From DASPKX01 sp035627835 (GTDB taxonomy: Bacteria > Verrucomicrobiota > Verrucomicrobiia > Limisphaerales > SXQI01): a DNA stretch of 64,000 nucleotides. Positions 17,914-25,998 of the stretch are shown here, in pieces; position 1 is the stretch's first letter; the number at the start of each line of letters is the position of its first letter. The position numbers and the translations under genes are program-made. Below the pieces are notes generated by a model. It did no database searches. It was not told the origin of the DNA and worked only from the letters and a program-made list of their open reading frames with translations. Where the stretch lies: NCBI GenBank assembly GCA_035627835.1, contig DASPKX010000050.1, positions 1 through 64,000 on the forward strand, in the 5' to 3' direction.

Positions 17914-18140
17914 CCCGCGGAGACGCTGAGAGGCGGAGAGGGAAAGAGGCTAAACATGAGGAAGCAGATGGAGCAGAGGGATTTTGGAGTCCGTGGTGTT
18001 GATCGGCCTTCAGAGCTGCGGTTTCGGCGTTTGGGCTTGGGCTCAGATTGGCTTCACTTTGTTGCATCTGCGTCCTCGTCCTTCTGTTCAATTCTCTCCA
18101 CAGCTTCTGGCTTCTCCGTCTCTCAGCGTCTCGGCGGAAA
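17914..18140. repeat. Facing pair of CGGAGACGC-type repeats between fliD and flagellin
   Basis: A G-rich word, CCGCGGAGACGCTGAGAGG, starts near 17914; its reverse-complement form (CTCAGCGTCTCGGCGG) ends near 18140. The pair therefore faces inward around about 170 bp with no gene. The 17852-18231 gap otherwise contains the fliD promoter at one end and the flagellin terminator at the other. Confidence 0.6.
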
Positions 18141-18162
18141 TCTCTCTTTAAGGCCACGTTCC

Positions 18163-18201
18163 AAAAAGCAAACTCGGGCAGCGAAACTGTCGCTGCCCGA
18201 G
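18163..18201 (-). terminator. Intrinsic terminator of the first flagellin gene
   Basis: CTCGGGCAGCG (18173-18183) pairs with CGCTGCCCGAG (18191-18201) in an 11-bp stem. Read on the minus strand it is followed by TTTGCTTTTT, 31 bp past the flagellin stop. Confidence 0.88.
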
Positions 18202-18231
18202 CCGCGTCAACCGTTTGCGTCTGCGCGTTGC

Positions 18232-19035
18232 TTAGTTCAACAGGCGCAAAGCCGATTGCGGCGTGCTGTTCGCCTGGGCCAGCATCGCGGTGCCTGCCTG
18301 AACCAGGATGTTGAACCGGGCAAATTGAGTGCTTTCCTCAGCGACATCCACATCCTTGATGCGGCTGTTCGCGGCGGAGAGATTGTCCTTGAGGACGCTC
18401 AATTGCTCGCTGGTGGAGTTAAGGCGAGAGATGTTTGCGCCGATGTTCGCGCGGTCGGTGGCGAGTTGGTCGATGGCGGTCGTCACATCCGCGAGGGCGG
18501 CGGCAGCGTTGGCGGCGGTGTCCACGGTGGCGCTGGTCGCGTCTGTGTAAGCGGCAGCAGTGAGATCCACCGCAGCCATGGTGAACGTGTTGGCCTCGTC
18601 GTCGGTGGTGACATCCAACGCGGTGCCGTCGAAGAGCGCCACGCCGTTGAATTCCTTCGTCGCCACATCATCGATGTAAGCGCCGAGGTTGGTGAATTCA
18701 GCGTTGTAGAGCGCGCGATCGGCGTCGGTCTTCGTCACGTCCTGGGCGAGCACTGACAACTCGCTCATGCGATCCAGGGCCTTGGTCACCTTCTTGAGGA
18801 AACCGTCCTGGGTTTGGTTGTACGAGATGGCGTTGGCCACGTTCGTGTTGGCGGCTGAGATGCGGTTGATTTGCGCATCGAACCGTGTGGAAACAGCCAA
18901 TCCAGCGGCGTCATCTTCCGGGGAAACGATCTTCGAGCCAGAGGATAAGCGAGCCAGAGATTTGGCCAGCATTGCGCTCGACTCGTTGAGCAGGCGGGCG
19001 CCTGTTTGAGCCGAGGTGTTAGTATTGATTACCAT
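18232..19035 (-). CDS. fliC: Flagellin (short, D0/D1 only)
   Basis: 267 residues. The N-terminus MVINTNTSAQTGARLLNESS and the ARLSSGSKIVSPEDDAAGLA motif are the conserved flagellin D0/D1 helices; the C-terminus SRIKDVDVAEESTQFARFNILVQAGTAMLAQANSTPQSALRLL is the matching C-terminal D1/D0. The middle (about 140-190) is short, Ala/Thr/Asp-rich and lacks D2/D3 domains. The protein is the same length as, and by eye about three-quarters identical to, the flagellin encoded at 19760. The ATG is preceded by AAGGAG with 6-nt spacing, the Shine-Dalgarno lying in a hairpin. It has its own sigma28-type promoter and terminator. Confidence 0.97.
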   Translation of the reverse strand: MVINTNTSAQTGARLLNESSAMLAKSLARLSSGSKIVSPEDDAAGLAVSTRFDAQINRISAANTNVANAISYNQTQDGFLKKVTKALDRMSELSVLAQDVTKTDADRALYNAEFTNLGAYIDDVATKEFNGVALFDGTALDVTTDDEANTFTMAAVDLTAAAYTDATSATVDTAANAAAALADVTTAIDQLATDRANIGANISRLNSTSEQLSVLKDNLSAANSRIKDVDVAEESTQFARFNILVQAGTAMLAQANSTPQSALRLLN

Positions 19036-19039
19036 ATAG

Positions 19040-19070
19040 GACTCCTTCCATGAGTCACCCCGTTGCGGGG
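19040..19070 (-). promoter_or_regulatory. Flagellin 1 leader: two hairpins, one masking the Shine-Dalgarno
   Basis: On the minus strand the 5' leader has a CCCCG/CGGGG stem (19070-19058). Directly after it comes GACTC, a 7-nt loop ATGGAAG and GAGTC (19056-19040). The AAGGAG ribosome-binding site is split between the loop and the 3' arm. GGA lies in the loop, the arrangement CsrA recognises. The same layout occurs before the second flagellin. Confidence 0.6.
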
Positions 19071-19181
19071 CATTTGTTTGTCACGGCATCCCTGCCGCTA
19101 GGTGAGGTTTCTTAAGCGGGCCCCCACCGTTCTCCCGGTTAGCTTTTGTGGCTGCCAACCGCCTGTCTTGCGACACTTCAT

Positions 19182-19208
19182 CTATCGACGCCCTTCCAGA
19201 AAACTTAA
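19182..19208 (-). promoter_or_regulatory. Sigma28-type promoter of flagellin 1
   Basis: On the minus strand TTAAGTTT (19208-19201), 11 nt, then GTCGATAG (19189-19182). It differs from TAAAGTTT-N11-GCCGATAA at three positions but keeps exact spacing. Predicted leader about 140 nt. Confidence 0.75.
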
Positions 19209-19244
19209 GGGCGCTGAACGGCAAAAGAATTGAGAAGAGAGGAA

Positions 19245-19690
19245 TTTCCGCGGAGACGCAGAGCGGCGGAGAGGAACAGGAAAGAACGGAAGATGCTGGA
19301 TATAAACAGCAGGAGCTAGGCAACAGAAAGGCTCCGCGATCTAAACTGTCCTTGCGCCTCTGCGCGATATCGCCAATCGGAGGAGGCATTTCCCGCAGAG
19401 ACGCAAAGAGGCAGAGATGAATGGGAAAAAGTGAACAGCAGGAAGCAGGGAGCAGAGAGGGCTTGGGGACTGTTATCGGGATGGGTTAGGGTCCACTACT
19501 TTGGAATAGACCTTTTCCCGCTACCTCCTGTCAACTTTCTGTCCAGAGTTTGCTTCTCCGTGTCTCAGCGTCTTTGCGTGAGATCTTGTCCGGATTGAAC
19601 TTGTCCGCAGTATCCCTGGTTTGTGCTCTCTCGCGGCCACCCTCCCTTTCCCTCTGCCGCCCTCTGCTTCCTCTGCGTTCTCCTGTGAAA
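19245..19690. repeat. Cluster of CGGAGACGC-type repeats between the flagellin genes
   Basis: Forward-type words CCGCGGAGACGCAGAGCGG (about 19249) and CCGCAGAGACGCAAAGAGG (about 19393) face reverse-type words TCTCCGTGTCTCAGCGTC (about 19555) and CCTCTGCGTTCTCCTG (about 19670). Between them the 19209-19704 stretch holds no gene that can be supported. The same word family flanks fliD and appears once more near 38650. Confidence 0.6.
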
Positions 19691-19704
19691 CCTTCCCCGC
19701 CAAA

Positions 19705-19742
19705 AGCAAAGCCCCAACCGCATTTCCACGGCTGGGGCTTTC
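19705..19742 (-). terminator. Intrinsic terminator of the second flagellin gene
   Basis: AAAGCCCCAACCG and CGGCTGGGGCTTT form a stem of about 12 bp with one mismatch. On the minus strand it is followed by a T-rich run (TTTGCTTTT), 18 bp beyond the stop at 19760. Confidence 0.82.
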
Positions 19743-19759
19743 TGGTTATTTCTTCCGGC

Positions 19760-20563
19760 TTACGAAAGAAGCTTCAGAACGTTCTGCGGCGTTTGATTCG
19801 CCTGGGCGAGCATCGCTGTGCCCGCCTGGACCAAGATATTGAACTTCGCAAAACTAGCGCTTTCCTCCGCGACATCCACATCCATGATCCGGCTGGTTGA
19901 CGCGCTCAAGTTATCCTTCAGCACCGTCAACTGCTCCGAGGTGGAGGCCAGCCGCGACATATTTGCGCCCAGCGTGGCTCGATCCGTTGTGAGCAGCTCG
20001 ATCGCTGCCTGCACATCCGTCAAAGCCGCCGCCGCATTCGCCGCCGTGTCAACCGTCGCGCTGGTTGCGTCTGTGTAAGACGCCGCGCCAAGGTCCACGC
20101 CTGTCATGCTGAACGTGCCGCCCTCACCATCAGTGGTCACTGACAGAGCTGTGCCATCGAACAAATCCACCCCGTTAAATGTCTTCGTGGCGATGTCATC
20201 GATGTAAGCTCCCAGCGTTGTGAATTCCGCGTTATAGAGCGCCCGATCCGCGTCGGTTTTGGTCACGTCCTGCGCCAGCACAGCCAGCTCCCCCATGCGA
20301 TCCAAGGCTTTGCTGACCTTCTTCAGAAACCCATCCTGGGTCTGATTGAACGAAATCGCGTTGCCAACGTTCGAGTTGGCCGCGCCTGTGCGGCTGATCT
20401 GCGCCTGGAAGCGCATCGCAACCGCGAGGCCCGCGGCGTCATCTTCGGGTGAAACAATTTTCGATCCTGAAGACAAGCGCGCCAGCGACTTGCTCAATGC
20501 TGTGCTCGATTCATTCAGAAGGCGTGCGCCATTCTGAGCCGGAATATTTGTGTTGATAACCAT
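19760..20563 (-). CDS. fliC: Flagellin (second tandem copy)
   Basis: 267 residues from ATG at 20563; an open frame continues upstream but the conserved start MVINTN and the Shine-Dalgarno fix this ATG. The layout matches the 18232 flagellin: N-terminal D0/D1 with ARLSSGSKIVSPEDDAAGLA, a short variable centre, and a C-terminal D1/D0 ending AQANQTPQNVLKLLS. Most differences between the two fall in residues 130-200. The AAGGAG site, 10 nt before the ATG, sits in a hairpin loop. It is controlled by a near-perfect sigma28 promoter about 130 bp upstream and ended by its own terminator, so the two flagellins are separate units that may be differentially expressed. Confidence 0.97.
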   Translation of the reverse strand: MVINTNIPAQNGARLLNESSTALSKSLARLSSGSKIVSPEDDAAGLAVAMRFQAQISRTGAANSNVGNAISFNQTQDGFLKKVSKALDRMGELAVLAQDVTKTDADRALYNAEFTTLGAYIDDIATKTFNGVDLFDGTALSVTTDGEGGTFSMTGVDLGAASYTDATSATVDTAANAAAALTDVQAAIELLTTDRATLGANMSRLASTSEQLTVLKDNLSASTSRIMDVDVAEESASFAKFNILVQAGTAMLAQANQTPQNVLKLLS

Positions 20564-20567
20564 AACG

Positions 20568-20600
20568 AACTCTCTCCTTGAGTCGCCCTTGCGGGCCTTT
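20568..20600 (-). promoter_or_regulatory. Flagellin 2 leader hairpins over the Shine-Dalgarno
   Basis: On the minus strand a GCCC/GGGC stem around GCAA is followed by GACTC (20584-20580), a 7-nt loop AAGGAGA (20579-20573) and GAGTT (20572-20568), closing with one G-U pair. The ribosome-binding site is the loop and includes GGA. Arm length, loop length and the preceding stem match the flagellin 1 leader although surrounding bases differ. Confidence 0.6.
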
Positions 20601-20693
20601 GTTGAATGCTCAGCGTCCTTGCCGAGGATGACCTTTGAAATGGGCGTCACCGAAACCCTGCCGGCTATTTCTGGCCACCGGCCGCCACTTCCC

Positions 20694-20720
20694 TTATCGG
20701 CCAGCAAAGAAAAGACTTTA
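20694..20720 (-). promoter_or_regulatory. Sigma28 promoter of flagellin 2
   Basis: On the minus strand TAAAGTCT (20720-20713), 11 nt, then GCCGATAA (20701-20694). One mismatch to the sigma28 consensus, exact spacing. Confidence 0.9.
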
Positions 20721-20942
20721 GTTCGAAGATCGCAGGCCGTTCGCCTCAACCGAAACCAGAGCTTTTTTAAGTTCGCGCGAAATGAAAGGGGCGGTTGGCT
20801 TGAATGTGGGGCGGGGGTCTGGTATGGCATCGCATCCTATGAACGTGCGTGCCTGGCATATTGAGAAAGCATCCGGTGATGGTTTGAAAACGGGCCGGGA
20901 GCTTTTCTGATTATCCGCGGCGAACCACACGTCTAAAGGCCC

Positions 20943-23483
20943 GTGGCTTCAAACGCCTCATCTGTCCAGCGCGTTCGCGTTGACGGAAAATTTCTTCGCC
21001 TCGGCGCGAACAAATTTTTCGTCAAAGGGATCACGTACGGGCCGTTCGTGCCCGACGACACGGGGCACTACTTCCCGAGCCCTGCGCAGGCCGAACGCGA
21101 CCTGGCGCAGATCCGCGAGTTGGGCGCGAACGTCATTCGCGTCTATTCCAAGCCGCCGAAGTGGCTGCTGGACCTGGCGCTTGCGGGCGGGATTCGGGTG
21201 ATGGTCGATGTTCCCTGGAACAAGCACATATGCGTGCTAGACTCCAAGGAGATGCGGCAGGAAGTGGTCAATCAAGTGCGCGACATGGCGCTCCATTGCG
21301 CGCGGCATCCTGCCACACTGGCGATCAGCGTGGTGAACGAGATCCCTCCGGATATCGTGCGCTGGACCGGCCCGCGGAATGTCAGCGCGTTGATCGAGCA
21401 CCTGGTCACGCTGGTAAAGGAAGTTGATCCGGAATGTTTATGCACCTTCGGGAATTTTCCGCCCACGGAATACCTGAACCCGGAGAACATCGACTTCCTT
21501 TGCTACAACGTTTACCTGCACAACCAGCGGGCGTTCGACAACTACCTCGCGCGGCTGCAGATGATAGCGGACACGAAGCCGCTGATCCTGGGGGAGTTCG
21601 GAATCGACACCGTGCGCGAGGGTGAAGAGGCCCAAGCAGAGATCCTGAGCTGGCAGGTGGAGACGTTGTTTCGCGGAGGTTTGGCGGGAGGAATCGTCTT
21701 CAGCTTTACGGACGATTGGTTCAAGGATCACATCCTGATCACGGACTGGGCCTTTGGGGTCACCACAGCGGAACGGAAGCCAAAGGCGGGTTTCAGGGCG
21801 CTCCGCGAAAAGTTCAATGCGGCGCCATATTTCACACTGCCGCGATACCCGATGGTTTCGGTGGTGGTGGCGAGCTACAACGGGGCGCGCACGCTGGAGG
21901 TTTGTTTGGAATCGTTGCAGCGGATCAATTACCCGAATGTGGAAGTGATCCTGGTTGACGATGGCTCAACAGATCAGACAACGCAGATCGCGGAGAAGTT
22001 CCCGAAAGTGCGTTACATTCGGCACGATGTGAACCGCGGGTTGTCGGCCGCGCGCAACACTGGAATCCAAGCGGCGCGCGGGCAGATCGTGGCCTTCACG
22101 GACTCGGATTGCCGTGCGGATGAGGATTGGCTGCACTACACCGTCAGCGCGTTGTTGACTGGGCAATACGCTGCTGTCGGTGGGCACAACTTTCTGCCGC
22201 CCGAGGATTCGTGGGTGGCAGCAGCGGTGATGCTGTCGCCGGGCGGCCCTGCGCACGTGATGTTGACGGACCGGGTGGCCGAGCACATCCCCGGCTGCAA
22301 CATGGTCTTCTACAAATGGGCGCTGGAGGAGATCAACGGGTTTGATCCATTGTTCCGCAAAGCGGGTGATGACGTGGATGTCTGCTGGCGATTGCAGCAG
22401 CGGGGATACAAGATTGGGTTCAGCCCATCGGGCTTTGTTTGGCATTACCGGCGCTCCACGGTTGCGGATTACTTGAAGCAGCAATCGGGCTATGGCGAGG
22501 CCGAAGCGCTGCTGGTGCATCGCCATCCCGAATACTTCAACTGGTTCGGCGGAAGCCAGTGGCAGGGGAAGATTTATTCGCCGTCGAAGTTCGGGGTGCT
22601 GACGAGAAGGCCGCTGATTTATCACGGCTGGTTTGGGGCGGGTTTTTTCCAGACGTTGTACACGCCCGCGCCCTCCTTCGGACTGATGCTGTTGACGAGC
22701 CTTGAGTACCACGCGGTGGTGGTGACGCCGCTGATCGTGCTCGCTGTGGTCTTTCGGCAACTGATTCCTGTGGCCGTGGCCAGCATGCTCATTCCGCTGG
22801 CGGTCTGCGCGGTGGCGGCGTGGCAGGCTGATCTGGCGAAGGATCGCCGACGCCCATGGTCGCGGCCATTGGTGGCCCTGCTGTTCTTTCTACAGCCGAT
22901 ATTTCGAGGGGCAGCGCGCTACAAAGGAAGTGTGAGAACGCCAAGGCGCGCGACGATGCCAGCGCCAAAACCGGGCGCGACCCAGAGCGCCCAAGACGGC
23001 GGGCCAGAAGCGCCGGTGGGGCAGTTGATCGAGTATTGGAACGAGCGGGGCATTGACCGGGTGACGTTCCTCAACGGCGTGATTGAGGATCTGGACCAGC
23101 ACGGTTGGCCGAACAAAGTCGATACCGGTTGGAATAATTACGACCTGGAGATTTTAGGAACCACTTGGGCGCGGCTGCACCTGACGACGGTTGCGGAGGC
23201 GATCGGGCATGGAAAAGAGATGATCCGGTGCCGGTTAAAGCCGCGCTGGACGTTTGTGGCGAAGTTGGTGATGAGCGCGGTCATCGGGGTGGATTTGCTC
23301 CTGATCGGGTTGCTGATGAACCGCTACTGGTGGGTCGTGTTCGTGCTGCTCAGTGTGCCATTGATGATGTGGTTCATGGCGGAGCAGCAGCGGAAGATTT
23401 TGCGGCAGGTTGCGGTCTTTCTGGACGACGTTGGCCAGAAGCTTAAACTGCGGAAGATCGAAGCCAAACCCCTCGATCTCTAG
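20943..23483 (+). CDS. Glycoside hydrolase (clan GH-A-like) fused to GT2 glycosyltransferase with membrane segments
   Basis: 846 residues from GTG; an in-frame TAA lies 9 nt upstream. Residues 10-290 form a TIM-barrel-like hydrolase domain: ITYGPF, MVDVPWN, acid/base E133 in VVNEIPPD and nucleophile E218 in LILGEFGID, as in GH2/GH5-type enzymes. Residues 302-560 are a family 2 glycosyltransferase: VSVVVASYNGARTLEVCLES, LVDDGSTD (about 338), TDSDC with DxD at 387-389, and GFDPLFRKAGDDVDVCWRLQQRGY. Hydrophobic segments around 620-690 and 770-810 should anchor it. No signal peptide is seen, so both domains are predicted to be cytoplasmic, which is odd for a hydrolase. It probably makes and trims, or senses, a cell-surface polysaccharide. 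thyA follows after 15 bp. Confidence 0.88.
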   Translation: MASNASSVQRVRVDGKFLRLGANKFFVKGITYGPFVPDDTGHYFPSPAQAERDLAQIRELGANVIRVYSKPPKWLLDLALAGGIRVMVDVPWNKHICVLDSKEMRQEVVNQVRDMALHCARHPATLAISVVNEIPPDIVRWTGPRNVSALIEHLVTLVKEVDPECLCTFGNFPPTEYLNPENIDFLCYNVYLHNQRAFDNYLARLQMIADTKPLILGEFGIDTVREGEEAQAEILSWQVETLFRGGLAGGIVFSFTDDWFKDHILITDWAFGVTTAERKPKAGFRALREKFNAAPYFTLPRYPMVSVVVASYNGARTLEVCLESLQRINYPNVEVILVDDGSTDQTTQIAEKFPKVRYIRHDVNRGLSAARNTGIQAARGQIVAFTDSDCRADEDWLHYTVSALLTGQYAAVGGHNFLPPEDSWVAAAVMLSPGGPAHVMLTDRVAEHIPGCNMVFYKWALEEINGFDPLFRKAGDDVDVCWRLQQRGYKIGFSPSGFVWHYRRSTVADYLKQQSGYGEAEALLVHRHPEYFNWFGGSQWQGKIYSPSKFGVLTRRPLIYHGWFGAGFFQTLYTPAPSFGLMLLTSLEYHAVVVTPLIVLAVVFRQLIPVAVASMLIPLAVCAVAAWQADLAKDRRRPWSRPLVALLFFLQPIFRGAARYKGSVRTPRRATMPAPKPGATQSAQDGGPEAPVGQLIEYWNERGIDRVTFLNGVIEDLDQHGWPNKVDTGWNNYDLEILGTTWARLHLTTVAEAIGHGKEMIRCRLKPRWTFVAKLVMSAVIGVDLLLIGLLMNRYWWVVFVLLSVPLMMWFMAEQQRKILRQVAVFLDDVGQKLKLRKIEAKPLDL

Positions 23484-23498
23484 CAGCGCGATAAACCC

Positions 23499-24293
23499 AT
23501 GGTTCAATATTTAGACCTTCTTCGGCTGGTCCTGGAAAAGGGCAAATACAAAGGGGACCGGACTGGCACAGGCACATATTCGGTGTTCGGCGCGCAAACC
23601 CGATTTGATCTGCGGCAGGGATTCCCGCTGGTCACCACGAAGAAGCTGCACCTCAAGTCGATCATTTACGAGCTGCTTTGGTTTCTACGCGGCGACACGA
23701 ACATCAAATGGCTCAACGAAAATGGCGTGACCATATGGGATGAATGGGCCAACGCCGAAGGAAACCTGGGCCCCGTTTACGGCGCTCAATGGACGAGCTG
23801 GCGGACGGTGGACGGCCGCGTGATCAACCAGATTGATGAGGTGATTGCGCAGATCAAAAAGAACCCGAATAGCCGACGGTTGATCGTGAGCGCCTGGAAT
23901 GTTGGCGACCTGGACAAGATGGCGCTGGCGCCGTGCCATGCGTTGTTCCAATTCTACGTGCAGGATGGCGAGCTGAGCTGCCAGCTTTACCAGCGGAGCG
24001 CTGACCTGTTTTTGGGTGTGCCGTTCAACATCGCCTCGTACGCGCTGCTGACGATGATGGTGGCGCAGGTGTGCGGTTTGAAAGCAGGGGAGTTCGTGCA
24101 TACGTTCGGCGACTTGCATTTATACAGCAACCACCTGGAGCAGGCGCGGCTGCAATTGTCGCGGGAGCCGCGCGCCCTGCCGAAGATGGAGTTGAATCCC
24201 GAGGTGAAGGATATTCACGCGTTCCGCTACGAGGATTTTAAGCTGGTGAATTACGATCCGCATCCCGGGATCAAAGCGCCAATTGCCGTTTGA
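23499..24293 (+). CDS. thyA: Thymidylate synthase ThyA
   Basis: 264 residues, the length of E. coli ThyA. Converts dUMP and methylene-THF to dTMP and dihydrofolate. The conserved GDRTGTGTYSVFGAQTRFDL start, the catalytic Cys in LAPCHALFQFYV, the dUMP-binding QRSADLFLGVPFNIASYALL and the folate-site HTFGDLHLYSNH are all present. folA follows one base later, which pairs dTMP synthesis with regeneration of tetrahydrofolate; the SHMT domain of the fusion at 9428 would supply methylene-THF for the same cycle. Confidence 0.98.
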   Translation: MVQYLDLLRLVLEKGKYKGDRTGTGTYSVFGAQTRFDLRQGFPLVTTKKLHLKSIIYELLWFLRGDTNIKWLNENGVTIWDEWANAEGNLGPVYGAQWTSWRTVDGRVINQIDEVIAQIKKNPNSRRLIVSAWNVGDLDKMALAPCHALFQFYVQDGELSCQLYQRSADLFLGVPFNIASYALLTMMVAQVCGLKAGEFVHTFGDLHLYSNHLEQARLQLSREPRALPKMELNPEVKDIHAFRYEDFKLVNYDPHPGIKAPIAV

Positions 24294-24294
24294 G

Positions 24295-24756
24295 ATGAAG
24301 CCGCTCAAGGCCATCGTGGCGATGTCCCAAAACCGCGTCATTGGCGCGAACAACAAGCTCCCGTGGCATATCCCTGAGGAGTTGAAGTGGTTCAAGGCGC
24401 TCACGATGGGGCATGCGCTGGTCATGGGACGGAAGACATATGAGTCGATTGGCCGGCCTTTGCCGGGGCGGCTCAATTATGTGTTAAGCCGCAGCGGATT
24501 CTCCGCGCCGGGTGTGGTAAGCATCCAATCGCTAACTGAACTGGAGAGTGTGCCGGCCGAGCGGGAGATTTTTGTAATTGGCGGGGCGCAGATTTTCGAA
24601 GCGGCGTTTCCGCTGTGTGGAGAGTTATTCCTGACCGTTGTGAAGCGAGAGGTGGAAGGGGACACGCTGATGCCGCCCTTTGAACATTTGTTCACGCGCG
24701 GCGAACTGCTGCGGGAAAGCGCGGAGTTCGAAGTGCACCGGTGGGTGCGGAAGTAG
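24295..24756 (+). CDS. folA: Dihydrofolate reductase
   Basis: 153 residues from ATG 24295, in the arrangement TGA-G-ATG after thyA; a TTG at 24283 is possible but would overlap. Reduces dihydrofolate with NADPH. Motifs: AIVAMSQNRVIGANNKLPWHIPEELKWFK (W and the acidic E of the substrate site), VMGRKTYESIGRPLPGR (NADPH loop), VIGGAQIFEAAFP. It meets the stop of the convergent permease gene with no gap. Confidence 0.97.
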   Translation: MKPLKAIVAMSQNRVIGANNKLPWHIPEELKWFKALTMGHALVMGRKTYESIGRPLPGRLNYVLSRSGFSAPGVVSIQSLTELESVPAEREIFVIGGAQIFEAAFPLCGELFLTVVKREVEGDTLMPPFEHLFTRGELLRESAEFEVHRWVRK

Positions 24757-25998
24757 CTACTCGTAGCGAAGCGATTCGATTGGATCGAGGTTTGCGGCCT
24801 TAAACGCGGGGTACACGCCAAACACCACGCCCACAATGGAGCAAATCAAAAGGCCGAGCGCGGCCCAGTCGAAAGGGATGGTGGGCGGCAGTTCCAGGTA
24901 GAAGGCCGCGGCATTGCCGCCCGCGATTCCCAGGATGACCCCGATGATGCCGCCGACCTGGCAGAGCATGACCGCTTCCATGATAAATTGGCTCATGATA
25001 TTGCGCTTCTTGGCGCCGATCGCGCGGCGGATGCCGATCTCCTTTGTGCGCTCCGTGACAGAGACGAGCATGATGTTCATGATGCCGATGCCTGCGGCAA
25101 CCAAAGCAATTGAGCTGATGACCGCGATGCCTATGCGGACGGTTTGGGTGAAACTTTGGAATTGGGCGATCATCGAGTCGTTCGAAAAGATCTCAAAGTC
25201 ATCTTCCTTTCCGGGAGGGACTTTTCGCATCACGCGCATGATGCCGCGGACCTGCTCCACGGTGTCGTCGTAAACAGCCTGGTTCTCGGCTTGGACGAGG
25301 ACGGAAACGCTCTGCCAACTGCGACCGTAGCGGGAGAGGCCGGTCGTGATCGGGATGATGGCGAAGTTCTCAGCGGCTGAGCCGAGGGTGGCGCCGCGCT
25401 TCTCAAGAACCCCAATCACAGTGTAGTTGATGCCCTGCAGCTTGATCTTTTCGCCGAGAGCATTGCCGAACGGAAAGATGGTTTTGACGAGATCAGCGCC
25501 GAGGACACAGACATCCGCGTTGCGGGCGACGTCCGATTCGCTGATGGCGCGGCCTTCCTCGACGTTCCAATTGCGGGCGGGGAAAGCGCCAGTATTCGCC
25601 CCGATGAGTTCGACGTTTGGGGGCGTGCGGCCCCATTTGGAAATGACTTCCATAGGCCAGAAGTCCACATGTGAGCCGACGGATTTGGCCATGGTGGCGC
25701 GCTCGCGGAGACGCTCGGCATCCACGTAAGTGATGTTTTTGCGGCGCCAGAACTTTTCGTAGCCATCAGGCCCGCCGAAATAGACGGCGGGGTTTTTGGA
25801 GATGGCAAAGGTGTGGCTGCCCATTTGGGCGAGTTCGCTCTCGATGTTGTTTTGAAGGACGCGCATGGCCGTCATCACGACGACGATGGAGAACACGCCC
25901 ACAAGGACGCCAAGCAAGGTGAGGATGGAGCGAAGTTTGTGCGCGACGATGGAATCCATCGCCATGGCAAAACTTTCCTGGAACTCACCTTTGTTCAT
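24757..25998 (-). CDS. ABC transporter permease, MacB/FtsX type (second permease)
   Basis: 413 residues. An N-terminal membrane helix (RSILTLLGVLVGVFSIVVVMTAM), a MacB-like periplasmic domain of about 220 residues, then three C-terminal helices: ISSIALVAAGIGIMNIMLVSVTERTKEIGIRRAIGAKKRNI, followed by two more. This is the FtsX/MacB topology. The start overlaps the end of the other permease by 4 nt (ATGA). Last gene of a four-gene operon adaptor - ATPase - permease - permease. The two permeases differ in sequence, so the complex may be a heterodimer. Confidence 0.93.
   Translation of the reverse strand: MNKGEFQESFAMAMDSIVAHKLRSILTLLGVLVGVFSIVVVMTAMRVLQNNIESELAQMGSHTFAISKNPAVYFGGPDGYEKFWRRKNITYVDAERLRERATMAKSVGSHVDFWPMEVISKWGRTPPNVELIGANTGAFPARNWNVEEGRAISESDVARNADVCVLGADLVKTIFPFGNALGEKIKLQGINYTVIGVLEKRGATLGSAAENFAIIPITTGLSRYGRSWQSVSVLVQAENQAVYDDTVEQVRGIMRVMRKVPPGKEDDFEIFSNDSMIAQFQSFTQTVRIGIAVISSIALVAAGIGIMNIMLVSVTERTKEIGIRRAIGAKKRNIMSQFIMEAVMLCQVGGIIGVILGIAGGNAAAFYLELPPTIPFDWAALGLLICSIVGVVFGVYPAFKAANLDPIESLRYE

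Larger units (their letters stand above)
20564..20942. other. Divergent intergenic region flagellin 2 / GH-GT2 gene
   Basis: 379 bp. The left part is the flagellin leader and its sigma28 promoter (20694-20720). The right 220 bp must contain the promoter of the GH/GT2 gene, but no convincing -35/-10 pair, operator or small gene is seen. Confidence 0.5.

Noticed and set aside
19245..19415. CRISPR-like appearance of repeated G-rich words between the flagellins
   Set aside because: The words are unequal in length, in both orientations and not separated by regular spacers; no cas gene is in the window.
20564..20830. N-terminal extension of 89 residues on the second flagellin
   Set aside because: It covers the leader, Shine-Dalgarno hairpin and sigma28 promoter; flagellin starts at MVINTN (20563).
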